Positions 41,940-55,700 of a DNA stretch of 64,000 nucleotides are shown in pieces. The stretch is from Zoroaster sp. YZ-2022 (taxonomy: Eukaryota; Echinodermata; Asteroidea; Forcipulatida; Zoroasteridae), in NCBI GenBank assembly GCA_029582265.1, contig CM055837.1, positions 10,739,926-10,803,925 on the forward strand, in the 5' to 3' direction. The notes below the pieces were generated by a model, which did not search any database, was not told the DNA's origin, and was given only the letters and a program-made list of their open reading frames with translations. Both the position numbers and the translations under genes were made by a program. Numbering within the stretch: position 1 is the first letter of the stretch; the number at the start of each line of letters is the position of its first letter.

Positions 41940-42304
41940 TTTAACCCTTGTATACATGCAGTCTCCAAAATGCCACAAAAACTTGTGTCTGCTACACAAT
42001 GCTTGTTCTATGCATGCCTTAAAATATTGCATACTGTCACACAAGAGTGGTACATGGATACCCCAAACTGCCCCTGGGACAAAAACAAAGTGTTCTGACC
42101 TTCACACAAACCGAGTGTGCCCCCAGTGTGCCACATGGTATTTTGTGGATAACTCCTGCTATATGTACAGTGTATTTTGCAATGAAACAAAGCAGGTGGC
42201 TGCTTCAGTTTACCTCATCTCTCTGAAGTGCCTTGGGGAATGCCATTCATCTTCAGATGTGTGGGTCGACTTTGTTAAGAACAACATTGATAATAGGAGG
42301 GTTA
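41940..42304. mobile_element. TTAA-flanked element, CCCTTGTA/TAGGAGGG ends
   Basis: TTTAACCCTTGTATACATG at the left and AATAGGAGGGTTAA at the right. It contains a 137-codon open frame with many Cys codons, which crosses both element ends and has no recognised domain, so it is not called a gene. Confidence 0.5.
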
Positions 42305-42352
42305 ACAAAACAAAAACAAAAATTGAGAAGAATTTGCTGCCCAATTTTGTTG

Positions 42353-42833
<481 letters not shown>

Positions 42834-43537
42834 TACACTTTATTTTTTGCCGCATTTAATCATTGCAGGAAGTTTATTGATGGTTTTGGATTGAAAATGT
42901 ATTCACATTGCTCCATTTGCCGACTATATCTAGTTTGTGTGGCGGCCGGGTGTCGAGTTTCGGTTCACCGATTAACCGACTGTGAAAAATTCTGTTAAAC
43001 GGTGAGCGAACTAACCGGTAACTCCCGCAACTAGGAATAATGTATTTTTTTGTTATTTATATCGTGAGCCTTGAATAAGATTGTCCAACGCAATTGTCCA
43101 TTTGTTTCATGCATCATGATGCCTCACTGGCTGTTACATTTTCCATCATAATATAATTTTGTTTTCACAAAATATGGAAAACATTCTTCAAGTTGCTAAA
43201 TACCAAACAGAATGAAGGGAAAAGAATGATGTGTTACGGTCTGAATGAGACATGATATGATCAACCCTTGTTATTTATAATATAGTGATGCGGATTACCG
43301 CTTTTACGGAGTATAACAATCCAGATCCAGATATATGCAAATGAAATGCAAAGTTTAATTATATTTAATGATTAATTAGCGGAAACCTATTTATTCTGTT
43401 GTGTTGGGGTGAAGAAAAAAACAAACCCTTGTATTTGGCACTTAAGTGCTGGAAAAGTGTCTTATTTTAGTTACAAAATCATGAAAGAAAATTGTTTTTA
43501 CAGGGCTAGTTTGTGCACAAAAAATGTTGTATTCTTA

Positions 43538-43820
43538 TTAACCCTAACCACCCAAAATCCATCAAAATCCTCCAAGGGGGGCACTTTTTTGGAAAAATTC
43601 AGCACTTTCAGAAACTGGTACTTTCACCTCTTCAATATGGGGCCAAATTACTACCTGGCAAGATGGTACAGGCCATAAAGTGCTGAATATGAAAGATCAA
43701 CGAAAATGCATGGTGCATTTTGAAGATAAGGGCATGTTTCCAAAAGTACACTGATGGATTTTGGAGGATTCAGGAAGGTTCCTAGCCAGAATACCTAAAG
43801 GGGGGGGGGGGGGGGTTAGG
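43538..43820. mobile_element. TTAA-flanked MITE, CCCTAAC family
   Basis: Left TTAA with CCCTAACCACCC; internal sequence as at 2968. The right end holds a run of about 17 G before GTTAGG and has lost its TTAA. Confidence 0.75.
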
Positions 43821-44206
43821 TAAACAAAAAAATAATGAGAAACATTGGCCAGTTCATTGAAATTTGCGATTTACGAACGAAATTATGAAAGTTCATTTGG
43901 AGAAAACTATAACAATCCAACAAAATGTATGAGGATGAGTAACCCAACTCTGATTTGAAGGCCTACAGAAGTGAGTAGCGTGATTGATAGAGCAGTACTT
44001 GACTCATAATCATTAGACAATTATTTACTCCCAAAAAAATAGTGGACTGATGTTAAAAATAAGAGACATCTGTGTCACACTAATACCTCCTTTCGGCTAA
44101 ACACAATTTTGGACAATTTCCAATAAAATACAGTTGGATTTAAAGCATTCAGCAGGATCATAATATCTTCTTAACAAGGGAAAGTTTCATTTATCTTATA
44201 TTTTGG

Positions 44207-44605
44207 GCAGAAAATAAGTCTGGGCATTTAAAAAAAAACTTATTTGATGCAGTAATTATGTTCATATTGCATATGAAAGTATTCACAAGGAATTTATAAT
44301 TGTGTGATTCAGTCTCTCTTTGTACCTAAGTTTGGGTATGACTTTATTCAAGAGGATGAGTAACTCATTTTGCAAGGCTAACATTGCAGAAAATAAATCT
44401 GGGCATTTAAAAAAAATAATAAAAAATACTTATTTGATGCAATAATTGTGTTCATATCATTGCATATTAAAGTATTCACATGGAATTTATAATTTTGTGA
44501 TTCAGTCTTTCTTCCAGGGAAATGTTTTTGAGATGAAGTTTTGTACCTAAGTTTGGGTATGACTTTTTTCAAGAGGATGAGTAACTCATTTTGCAATGCT
44601 AATAC
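44207..44605 (+). repeat. Direct duplication of about 180-210 bp
   Basis: GCAGAAAATAARTCTGGGCA starts copies at 44207 and 44388; both continue through TACTTATTTGATGC-type text, AAGTATTCACAWGGAATTTA and AAGAGGATGAGTAACTCATT. The second copy has an extra 30 bp after TTCAGTCTTTCTTCC. Confidence 0.85.
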
Positions 44606-47600
44606 ACTACTCAAAGAGTATTTCATTTTGTGTATAAATGTATTGGAATTTAACAGCTCTGAACTCAATAGCGCCCTCTTGTGACTTTGATCGGTACTTT
44701 TCTTTCGGTCGTCCCCAACCACCGTTATCCAAAGGATATTAAGCCGATGGGCACGGGCTAACACTTATTTGAGATTGGTCTCCAGCCTCGGGGCATTACA
44801 TGGGGCCTTTGAGTTAGGGACTGAAGAATGACTTTTTGAATAGAATCTCAAACCATTCTAATTAATTTAACCTTTCGCTTTCATCAGTTTTCCCCCGCAT
44901 ATGATTATTCTCATAGTGGAGAGAACATAAAACACAATTGAATTCTTCATAAAAACCATTATTCTCCAAGGAGAATGCACTGAAGAATAAACATATCCAT
45001 CCATACAATGCTTGTGTTGAAAATAAAATTGGCACCTTGTTGTTAATTGAATTCAGTCATTTTACTGTTTTGGATGAATCATTTGGATTTTTTTTTCAAT
45101 CCTTGGAGATGGTTGAGAATCAAAGTATGACGAGGATGGACGAACAAAGGAATCAATAACTCCTCATTTTTGACAGTACACTGCCCTAAACTATGGTAAA
45201 TAAGAGAAGTTATTTGATTATATTAAAGGAAAGATATAGATTTGGTCATTTAAAAATAACAAAATTGTCCAATTGTAAATGGTTTCAAGTTTATGATGGC
45301 ATCAATATTCCCTTTAAATAGTTTTGTCTGGGGTGCTGTCTCTTTCAAGAAAAGTACAATAATTATTTAGTTCGAGTTCAGGAAAAAGCAGGCCTATTCG
45401 GTTTAACAAAAACCTAATACGTTTTCACTATTTTCTCATTAATAACACAACATTATAAGATGAATTTTTCTCATATTGGTCGTTAGGTTATACTGTATAC
45501 AAATGTAATATAACTGGTTCAAAGAGAGTAAGCATACTCGTAAGAAGCAGTTTTGCCAGCATAACCAATTAATGTAAGTAAGACTGCGGTGACACCATGT
45601 GAAATTCTCAATTGTGTAGTAATTAGTAATTAGTAATTTCACATGGTGTCACTGCAATTAGTCTTACTTATCCTCCTCACCATGCAAAGCTACAAGTTTT
45701 ACCTAATGTTGTACCTTCCCGTGTATTCGTGCCATTTGGTATTTAAATTTGAGAATGTATATAGAATCGATATACCACTCTAACCTTTACAGCTAATGAT
45801 TCATGCCAGCTGGTGGTCAGTGATGAGCAACCCATCAGGTGTCAACTCCAACCAAATCCCCCTTATTTTCGACAGTAAAAGCGTATAACTATAAAAACTT
45901 GGATGCTCATCGGGGCCCAGAAAGGGGAGAGATCGCGCTCGCTTTTTAGTCTCATCTTTTATTTATTTCATTTTCTGTAATGACTCTTTCCCACCGATGA
46001 CCTCAATAATGCCATTTCATCAGTACCAACAATTTTTGGAAAGGAGAGAGGATCTGTACGACCCCCTATATGTCAGCTTCTATTGGGTGAACTGCAGTAT
46101 GTGTTATTGTTTTAAATTAATAATATTTCAAAAATTTAAATACATTTAAAAAACATTACAATGATGTTTTGAGTAACTGTTTTTAAATGAAGATATTACA
46201 AATTGATATAGGCCTATATACTGATCCTAACCAAACCCTTCAAATTTGTATTTATTTATTTATTTATTTATTTATTTATTGTTTTTTTGGGGGGGGGGGG
46301 TGGGGTGGAGAGTACAATGGGATGGTAGTTTGGTGTGGTGGCAAAGGTCTCTCCTAATAACTGGCCGGTGTCTGTCACATGAGGTACCAACGAGAAAATA
46401 CCCTTTATTATATCATGGAGGAAGGAAATAGATTATATCAAGGCATTTCCACAATACAAAAATTATCGATTTATAAGGATTGACTGCAAACCAGAGATGA
46501 CGTGGCGACGCCGACAATCTGTGAAATACGGGCTCTACCTATAGGGCAGGGGCCTACAATTAATGTATATGGCCGTCATCGTAAAACACTGACATTGGTG
46601 GAACACTGACACTGACATTGGTGGAACCAGGGGGGGGAAAGGGGGCTGTTCAATCCTTTGTGCCCCTTTTTTGGCAGTGTGCCTCTTTTTTTTTATTCCC
46701 CCCCCCCCCCATTCTCCGATACCCTGGGTCTTCATCTGGAACACTGAGCTCCACAAAATAATTGTTGATGGGACCATAGAGAAAGGACACTATGATCATT
46801 ATCTGAGAATCAAGTCACACTAGCAACAAGTAGGCCTAGGCATGTCACAGGAACCAGTAATAAATCCTGAAATACCACTGTGGTACATACACACACACAC
46901 TGAAACTAGCATAAACGAGTGCAAAAACATGCCCTTTTTAAAATCGGTTTTTAATACAAGAATACATTTTCTTCAATTATGATTCCAGATTTGAAGAAGG
47001 GAGAGGAAGACTTCCTCTCAATATAAACCAAGTTTCCTTAGGAACAAAAACAGGGAAAGTGCTACTAGTAGGCCTACTGCTTGAAAATGGTTCAATTGTT
47101 AACATTTGCCGCGCAGCTCTTGTTGAAATCAAGCGAAAGTGCTCATGGCACCAAACCGAACGGCTGTTTTGCAAGCTCGGGCGATGACGGATACGTATCC
47201 AAAAGTGATCCTGGGATCCTACATTGCCCATATTTGGAAGTCCCATTCATACCGAATACAGCCGAACTCAGTTCCGACGATTACCGAAACAAGCCACGTT
47301 TTCGGGTGTACGGGTCGGTTGAAATTATGCTCTCAAACCAGGCCTAATATTTCTAAGTTCCAGGCCTAAGTTCTCGCAATTTTTCGAACTGATCGTTCTA
47401 CACGAATACTTATAAATATGTTTTGTACATTTTCATCAAGTTTAAGATCCATGATTAATCGGGATCCCGTTTTGATTTTGCTGGTGCGTGGCCGATATTA
47501 ACCCGGGGATTTGACAGCGGATGTGTTCTCCAGAAGACATTTCGAAGCTTGTGACAGATTCCAAATAAATATTATTTACTTAAATATCGGAATTTATTGA

Positions 47601-48699
47601 ATAACAAAGTGAGAAATAACGTGTTTGTGATTTACAAAAACTGTGTACGGGGAGTAAGTTTTACATGGAAATAGCGGGAAGTGCATCACGTGATCTGTAA
47701 CGCAGTAACGCACTCATTGATTGGAAAGATGTTTAACCTTTAACATTTCAGTGTTGTATAATACAATGAATGGATTTGAAGATAGGCCTACAACATATTA
47801 AAATAGACACAAAGAACACAAGAATCAGTTGGAACGTTTTCACTCACGGTGCCACTGCATTTTTTTCAGGGACCCCAATATTAATTACTTTTTTAAGTTT
47901 GACATTTTTTGCCCTTTCAATCAATATGAGTGGTGTACATAAAGAAAAAAAATTGAATTTTGGGTCTAACATCCCAACCAGAAAGTCACCAAGATGACAC
48001 CAGTGAGTCCCTTGGAAACCCCACTCCAATTCTTTTCATACCTCCTTCACACTCCGAAGGACTTCTCTGGCGTTGGCAGCAAATCTTTACAATAAAGAGA
48101 CACAAAGGGCTTTGTAATCCACAGAACAGGCTGAGCTGAGGATGATGCGGCCCGTAGTCGTTTTGGCCCCAAGCGCCTCGCGGATTGTGCTGAAGATGGG
48201 ACTATTATTTTGTCAAGACAGTCAGGAAAATTTTCTATAATTATTCTCACAAACACTCATTGGTTGCATTAGTTTGTAATCTGAATAGCTAGGGGCGGGA
48301 GGTGGGTGTCTCTGAATGACAATATACCCCCCAAAACCAATCGCAATTCCTTGTAGCTAAGTAAAACATATTTACTTTTTTTTTGTAGGTTTCATGCTCT
48401 ACGTTCTGAGTAAAACACTGATTATATTTTTAAAAATTTGTTTAGGTACAAAATGTATAATGTAATAATGGATTCTAGTTTATTTAGTGAATACATGTCC
48501 TTTACGAAATGTTTTCAGCTTGTGTCCTATTTCGTCTCTTCGTAAAAGTGAGGGCCCATTCTTCAACAATGTTGTCCCTTCATGACATGTCAGCGATTTA
48601 TTCCTGACAAAAAAGACATGATGTATCATCTGCAGAAAGTACCCCACGCCACGTTTTCGTCATAACAGAATCAACATAATAATTATTAAACTATGATAC

Positions 48700-49257
48700 A
48701 AAATAATATACTTTTGAAAAGGGGTCAAAAGTAATACATTGTATACATTTTTATAACATGGTTTGTACCATTATACAACTTTCAGAGAGGTAAGGCAATA
48801 AAGTGTCTTAAAATAATATTAGGCCTATATATCATATTATCTAAATTCTTCGAAATTATTATTGCTAATTATTTAAACTTTAATAAGTGTTATTTATAAA
48901 AAATTTAATAAATAGTGGAGTGATTGTGGATAATGAATCCTTATTCTACAAATTTGTTGCAATATAATTTGAATGAAAAGTATTTCCCCTATTGCAGTAA
49001 TGGTATAGTCTTTTCAATCAACACTTTTCACGCCTCATTGGGCTACAGTAGATTGCAAATTCTATAGTAGATCAACGTAATTCTTGGGCTTCTTTTGGGC
49101 GTATTAGCTTCAGTTGGAAGATCGTGAGTGTTTGGAAATTACCAATTGGATCACTGCATGCACGCACCGACGTCGACCGCAGCGAAAAGTCGATATTTCA
49201 TGAACAAGTCGTCGGCAGCGTCAAAAGTTGCAATAGAACTTAACTAGCTAGCTCAAA
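48700..49257 (+). promoter_or_regulatory. Probable promoter and 5' UTR of the QKI-type gene
   Basis: Mostly A+T-rich to about 49080, then a less A+T-rich stretch with GCACGCACCGACGTCGACCG (49154-49173) and CGTCGGCAGCG just ahead of the start codon. Contains none of the window's repeat families after 48900. Transcription start not resolvable. Confidence 0.35.
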
Positions 49258-49636
49258 ATGTCCATTCTTATGCCGAATGATTCGTGTAGAGCGGACGGTT
49301 TACCCGTTATGCCACCAGGAACGAACAGTTTATCATTGCCAGTCCCTGTACCACCGCCTAACTCCATGTCTAACTCAATTCCAATCAGTGCAGCGGGGAT
49401 GTCTGGCGTGTTTCTTACTGGCCCGCAAGTGGTGAGCACACCCGGACCCATGCAACTCCCCATCACCCACCACACGTCCAACAAGATGTCGATGATGGCG
49501 GACCCAATGCAGACAGAAAAACATCACCCACCGATACCCAACAACCCAGATTATTTAGCGCAACTGCTCAACGACAAGAACGCACTGAAGTTGGTCCCAA
49601 ATATGTTCATGCACGTCGAAAGAATAATTGAGGAAG
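49258..49636 (+). CDS. QKI: Quaking/HOW-type STAR RNA-binding protein, first coding exon
   Basis: 126 complete codons and one base, donor GGAAG|GTAAGT. Residues 1-95 are low-complexity, Pro/Met/Ser-rich. Residues 96-126 are a QUA1 dimerisation segment: NPDYLAQLLNDKNALKLVPN, then MFMHVERIIEE, closely matching the YLAQLLKD...PNVFxHVERLLDEEI pattern of HOW and QKI. The split codon starting with G would give the conserved third Glu. The KH and QUA2 regions lie beyond the window. Known: STAR proteins bind ACUAAY-type RNA and control splicing and stability in muscle and glia. The ATG is the first Met after a stretch with CAATAG and stop codons. Another STAR protein is the alternative; QUA1 wording favours quaking/HOW. 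Confidence 0.85.
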
Positions 49637-50341
49637 GTAAGTCGGTGTTTTAATTTAAGTTATTTTCAAGAATACGTTGTGATCTATCGTAACGTGGATT
49701 CACCATCAAACACCAATAACTTCGTGAGATCGACCGCCCGGCCACGGGTGTTTGGATTCTTGTCGACCGTGGATCTTTAATCCTTTTATTACTCAGTTAA
49801 ATATCTCTTTCTATATCTACTATTTGATCATGTTGATAACTTATATTATAAATCACTACCTATCACAGGCCTAGACAATCAAGAAAGTGTCGTTTGGTGT
49901 GCGATTGTTGAAGCATACATGTAACTGTGCTAGCTAGATAAAACAAAACTAGCAACTAGTAGCATGTTGTGAAGGTATGGTCCTATGACCGCACACATTC
50001 CTGTCTAGGCTACGCAACCCAGTGTGCTAGTACTATCATGACTATGGACTTGCTTGTGTGAAAGAATGTGTGGGCAGGAAGTTTGCAAGTTTTTCATGAT
50101 TCACAGGCTAGGCTTACACGGTCAAAGAATTTGATGCAGTGGATGTTGACTGTTGACAAATAACAATAGCTTGCTAAATAATTAATGTATTAATTAAAGT
50201 GTAAACCAGGGCCAGGGGCAGGGGAAACACATTGAATAAAACCAGGCCTAACGTTACTTTATAATTATATTTTCCATTAGTGGTTCCCAAGGCTAAAAAA
50301 GTTGATTTAAATGTACATAGCCTAGGACATGTATTAACATT

Positions 50342-50657
50342 AACCCTTCTGTGACTGCAAGGTTCAAAATCAGTCAAAATGTTGATATACTTGCCATGGT
50401 ATATAATATCTAGTGTACTTAAAAGTCGAACATCATGTGTAGTAAGTACATTTACAGGTCAAAATGAGTCGACCGTTTTTGACTGGTAAAAGCATTGTTT
50501 GGTATTGTCCAGGGTGGTCAAAATGACAGTAAAAACAAGTCAAAATGCCCCTGTGTTGCACATTTGGGTCAATAGTCAAAACGGGCGGTTGACTGATTTT
50601 GACCTCTATAGCTACTTGCCACTAAAGGGCAGCTATAGTTTAGTAGTACGGTTAATA
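50342..50657. mobile_element. CCCTCCTA-family repeat in the QKI-type intron
   Basis: TTAACCCTTCTGTGACTGCAA at the left, CTATAGCTACTTGCCACTAA and a worn ACGGTTAA at the right. Confidence 0.6.
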
Positions 50658-52356
50658 CATTGAGGTTTCCTCTCTAGTTTTTGCATGCTGCTTATTTTTT
50701 TGATTAAATGATGACTAGTTATTTGAATGAATCTAGGGGGGCCTATACATTTTCTACATATGCACAGCATCTTTCTTAGGTGGGATGCTGTGATTTGACA
50801 TTTAACTGGACATCCATTGTTTCGCAAGAATAAACATTGTCGAACAAATCTTTTAAATCTAGTTTATGAAGAGGTTTACGTACCCTTGAAGTTGTTGTTT
50901 TACTGTCATAATATTATGGGCAAAAGAATATTACTAGTATGACACGACAATTAATTCACATTTATTTCCATTTCACAATGGGCCTTTTGGCAAATTACAA
51001 TGAAAGTAAAAGTACATTTGATTTAAACACAGTAAAGAGAAGTGAATGTTATTTCCAAAATATTTGATGAAACCACATAAAGGAATATCTTGGTAATTTT
51101 TCATAGTTATTTATTATTTATTTTTTAACTGTACAGGAAAATGACATTTTGTACGTTAAGGTGTTTGTTCATTTGTTTCTTCTGCATCTCTTTTCAAAAT
51201 CACATTCAAGAGTGTACAAAGTATGTTATTAGGCAAATACGGCTTGTGTTTGTTTAATTGCTGGGTTATTCATTTTTATGTTTAAACAGGAACGTGCGAT
51301 TTCCTGCTTACTAGATACAGTGGTAAGCTGTTATGCATATTGTGACATCCTGCACATTTTAAAAGGAAGGTACAAACATGTACATGTACATCATAAGTTA
51401 TGTTGGCAAAACCTGCTTCTTAGAGGATGTATAATGTCTTTGAATCACCGTCACATTAAAAACACATTCTATGAATGTTTCAGTGAAAGAATGTAGAATA
51501 CAACTGCCACTTTTCTATCAAAATATGACCTATATCACAGATTTACTTAAAAAGATGATAGAGGACACACTTAAAGAGAAGTGTAGTCAAGTGAGGATTG
51601 GAAATGATATTGTGGGAGATTTTGAGAAATGAATGTGTGCACATCCAGTGAGATGTTGGCCATTTTGTCTTGTGCAAAAACACATGCTTGACATTGTGCA
51701 CAAGTGAGGTTGGGTTCGACATTCTTTCCAATTTCAGCTTGTTCTGCTGTGTTCCTGAGAACATTGTGGCAACAGATTCAATACTTTGAACTCATTTATA
51801 ATGTGGCGTTTAGGACAGGGTACTCTTTCTGAAATTCCAACTGGAAATGATTTATCTAGTCTTAAAAATGACGGCACCTCGGACAAAAACATTTCTGGGA
51901 AAGATTAATGCCATCATCAAACCTAACAGCAAATTTTACATTAACATCAACTATTTGGTTATTGTTGAATTACAAATCCTTTAGCTTATACACTGAAAAG
52001 CATCTAGGCCACTTTGAAATGAATGGCAGGCAACTTATTTTAAAATGATGAATGTCTCATGCGTATGTGTACTCTAAATTCCCTAGTTAGGATTATAAGA
52101 AAAACCATGCCTTATCTCCTTTGAGCCAAGGTAATTCCTCTGTAAGCAGATTAAAAAAACTTGAAAGGAGGATATGAAAATCCCCTGGAACATAAAAGGA
52201 AATTATAGCATGGCCTAGTATTTTCTTTAGCGCTCAACCTGGGAAAAGTTGGCCGGTTTACAAAGTGCAAACAACTTGCTGAAATTATTAACAGTTCACT
52301 GAAGTAAAGACTTGATACACCATGAACATATGCTGGTGGTTTGGTTTGTCATTTAA

Positions 52357-52746
52357 TTAACCCTGCTACACACGGAGGCCACTGCCAACCACTAAATATC
52401 CAATATATTGTACACATTTGTGCATCTAAGCTACACTAACCCTTTTATGTAATCTTGTATGTAAAACTTGGAGAGCACTGTAAAAGATACTATCATTGGG
52501 ATTTTCAGCAGTTATTTTGTAAACACCGACTCTCAAGAGTAAGCCACCACCAGTTACTGAGATTGGAACATAATAGTATGCCCCTGCAATACATCAATCA
52601 CAAACCACTAAAACCAACAGACATACATGTATGAGGGATATGTTACTATGCAGTATAGCCATTAAGAGCCACTGCCTTCCATAGCAATGGCTTGGAGTGG
52701 CCTCAATGGTTTGTTCATAAATTTGCACTGATAGTAGGAGGGTTAA
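52357..52746. mobile_element. TTAA-flanked element, CCCTGCTA/TAGGAGGG ends
   Basis: TTAA at 52357 and 52743; CCCTGCTACACACGGAGGCC at the left and ATAGTAGGAGGG at the right, with an inner GGCCACTGCC...GGAGTGGCC pair. The core differs from the 16555 family. Confidence 0.55.
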
Positions 52747-55700
52747 AGTATTAAATGAAACAGTAAATGGATAGAATTGAACAACATGTACACTGAAAAA
52801 GGAAATACAAAGGACCTATGTATTGTGTGGCTTCAAATTAAAACACTCATTGCCGAGTTTGGAATGGTGTGATTCCACTTCCAGAAATATGAATAACCAA
52901 AAGCATGCATCAAAAAATACATACAAAAGGTAACCTAGAAATTCGTAAATTCTTGGATGGCAGGAAAGCTTCATATTCTACATGTATGTTGATTTTCATT
53001 CCGTGCGAGTGGGCACATTTGCTTGTGCAAACAAACTCCCTTTTAAATAGAATTGACTGGCTTTTACCGTTTACAAAATCTCATTCATAATAAAGATTCT
53101 AAGCAGAGGGCTTATACAATTTATGTGCGCGCTCTGTTTTTGTTGAAGTGTCTTGAATTCAAAGCCTGAATGCGCTCACAAAACACAAGGGAATCAAAAG
53201 CTCATTGTCTCTAGTAGAAGATCAATGATACAGTGCATCAGGAAAGTAAGCCAAGACCATTCAAATCATTTTAAATCAGCTTCAAAGCTAGTAATTCACA
53301 AGAATTGCGAAAGGCTTTCACAAATTCCGAAGAAATTCTCCCTGTGAAAGAGAACATGTCCATTACAATCTCAAAGTAAAATTCCACCTTTGCAAATAAT
53401 GTTTTGAAATGTTTGTCATGAATGATGCTTGCCATAGGAAGAAATACATAGAAATGTATCGGAATTTCTCCGTCCAACTTTGTTGTATCTTGGCAAGAGT
53501 TTTGTTATAATGGTGAAGGTTCTGCCTCATTGACTGTCTGGGTTCACGTGCAATAAAGCATTATTACTATGGTCCTTCTCAAGATTAATTTTTAATCACG
53601 CTGCACGGATCAACCTTGAGTTATGGATGTATTCAATTTGACTTTGTAAATTTTTGTAATTAATTATAAATTTTGCAGCCATCAAAATTTCATGTAGTTG
53701 CTTGAAGTGTTAGGATAGATTAATTTTGACTCTCAATACACAGTAATTTATGACAAATTTAGCAACCGTAAATATTTCATGTGTTTTCTGAATGCTCATA
53801 CATGATGGATGTTGTAGTGCTTTTATTATAAGTTTGTTTTAATCATGGATCCTCCATCAATTGATTTCCACTACATCATAGTTACAACACTGTCTTTCCC
53901 CAGACAGATGTCTTGGTTACATTTGGATCTTGTTAGATAAGCCTGGTGTTCAAGCATGGGTATGTGCACAGTATGCATGGAACTACATGTATGTGGTATT
54001 CCTGGTACTTGGCAGTCGCCATTTTAATGGCTATCATTAGTATCAACCCATGAAGGGTTTATTTTGTAGGACTCTCCATGTTAGGACAGGTACTTCTGCT
54101 GTTCAGATCATTGGCTGTATCATGATATATTATGTTGTGCACAGTGCACGTAGATGATTGATTATACTGGCCAGGGCATTATGATAAACTAACATCAGGA
54201 ATGTGCTGACGAGGATTCTGGCGCAGAAGGTCAATTTATGGTGACCCCTGCCCTCAAATTCGTATGATGACCTCTGCTCTTGGCTTCTTAAACTGAAAGA
54301 AGCCATGTGCATGAAGTTATGTTAAACTTTCTGGAAAGAGCTTCAGTGAAGCTAGTCAACCAGTCGGTGACATTTTGTTCACTGAGAAATGTTATTGTAT
54401 AACTTAGAAGTGATTTCCAACAACTCACAACATGGAATACCTCGCAGAGAATTGACAACGAAATAAATAAGTATTTAATAAAATATTTAAGTATTTAATA
54501 AAATAAAAATGCAAACACGTTTTACTGTTACTTCTTTTTCCAAGCACTGTGGATGCCTGATGAACACAAAACTGCATTTTTCACTTCGTATTTACCTGCA
54601 AAGCCTGCTCAATTCTAATAAACCAAAGCCTTTATAATTATACTTGAGGCTCTCAAATTCTCCCATATGGACTGACATTTCACTTTGGAGATATCCTTGA
54701 GATTCACATGAATTTTGAAGTCCCTGTTAAGTGTTATCAACCTTTCAGATTCCATGAGTGAGCTCTTCAGATCATGGTGTGTGGAACTAACTGCTCATTG
54801 TGAGATGCTTGAAGTTAAAGCCCCCTGTATGGACGTTGGTACAAATTGTCAGTAAATTGCACCCATACTTGGTGAGAATCAAGAGAGAGGCCAGCCTTTG
54901 AAAGTTTCAAATGTGTCGTTTTAAAATGGGAAAAATAGTGTAAATTGATACATTCTGATTTTCATATTCATTTTGACATGGAACTGTTGTCTCACAAGGT
55001 TAAACAAATGTACACAGACACTTACCACAATTTTGCTGCAAAGAAAGCAACATTATTAGCCAAATAGCCAAACCATTATTTCTAAGTGAGTGTATTTGAG
55101 TTGGTAACCAAGCAAATAACGATGAGGAAATGTTAGACTTCTAAATATATATATAATGCCTTGAGCGTGATTACCAGTGGTGATTATTATAAGCCAACAC
55201 CTCTATGAGTCAGTTGCAGAATCTGAACTCCACTGGGGAGTTTAAGTAAGAACCGCACTAGGGCTGTGCCGAATAACCGAATATTCAAATGTCCGGTTGT
55301 TGTTTTTCCAGTTCGAATATTCAAAGAAAAAAATGCAGCTTCCACAGAAAATAAAGTTTAGTTTAAATTTCCCCCCCCCCTTATTGGAGTTTCCATCATT
55401 ATCGCCCCCCCCCCCAATCATCCTCTCGTCTGCATTTGCTCACAATGTTATTTGCATGGTGTAGGCCAGGCTATGTCGGGCCTTATCTATCGTGCGTGTT
55501 CGTTATATCACGTGGCGCAATTACCAATCGGCAGCCTTCGAATATCGAATATAAGTTTTACATTAAGTCAATTTGCAAGCAATGTTCCTGCCAAATAACT
55601 AAATTCCATAGATTAGATAAATAATATTCCATTATCAAAAAGATAACACACATCAGCATACAGATGAGACTAGTGCATGAGTGAGACATTTTTGTTGGGA

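Noticed and set aside
43976..44020. tRNA-Met fragment (GACTCATAATC)
   Set aside because: Only a D-arm/anticodon-like stretch is present, with no T arm; too short to call.
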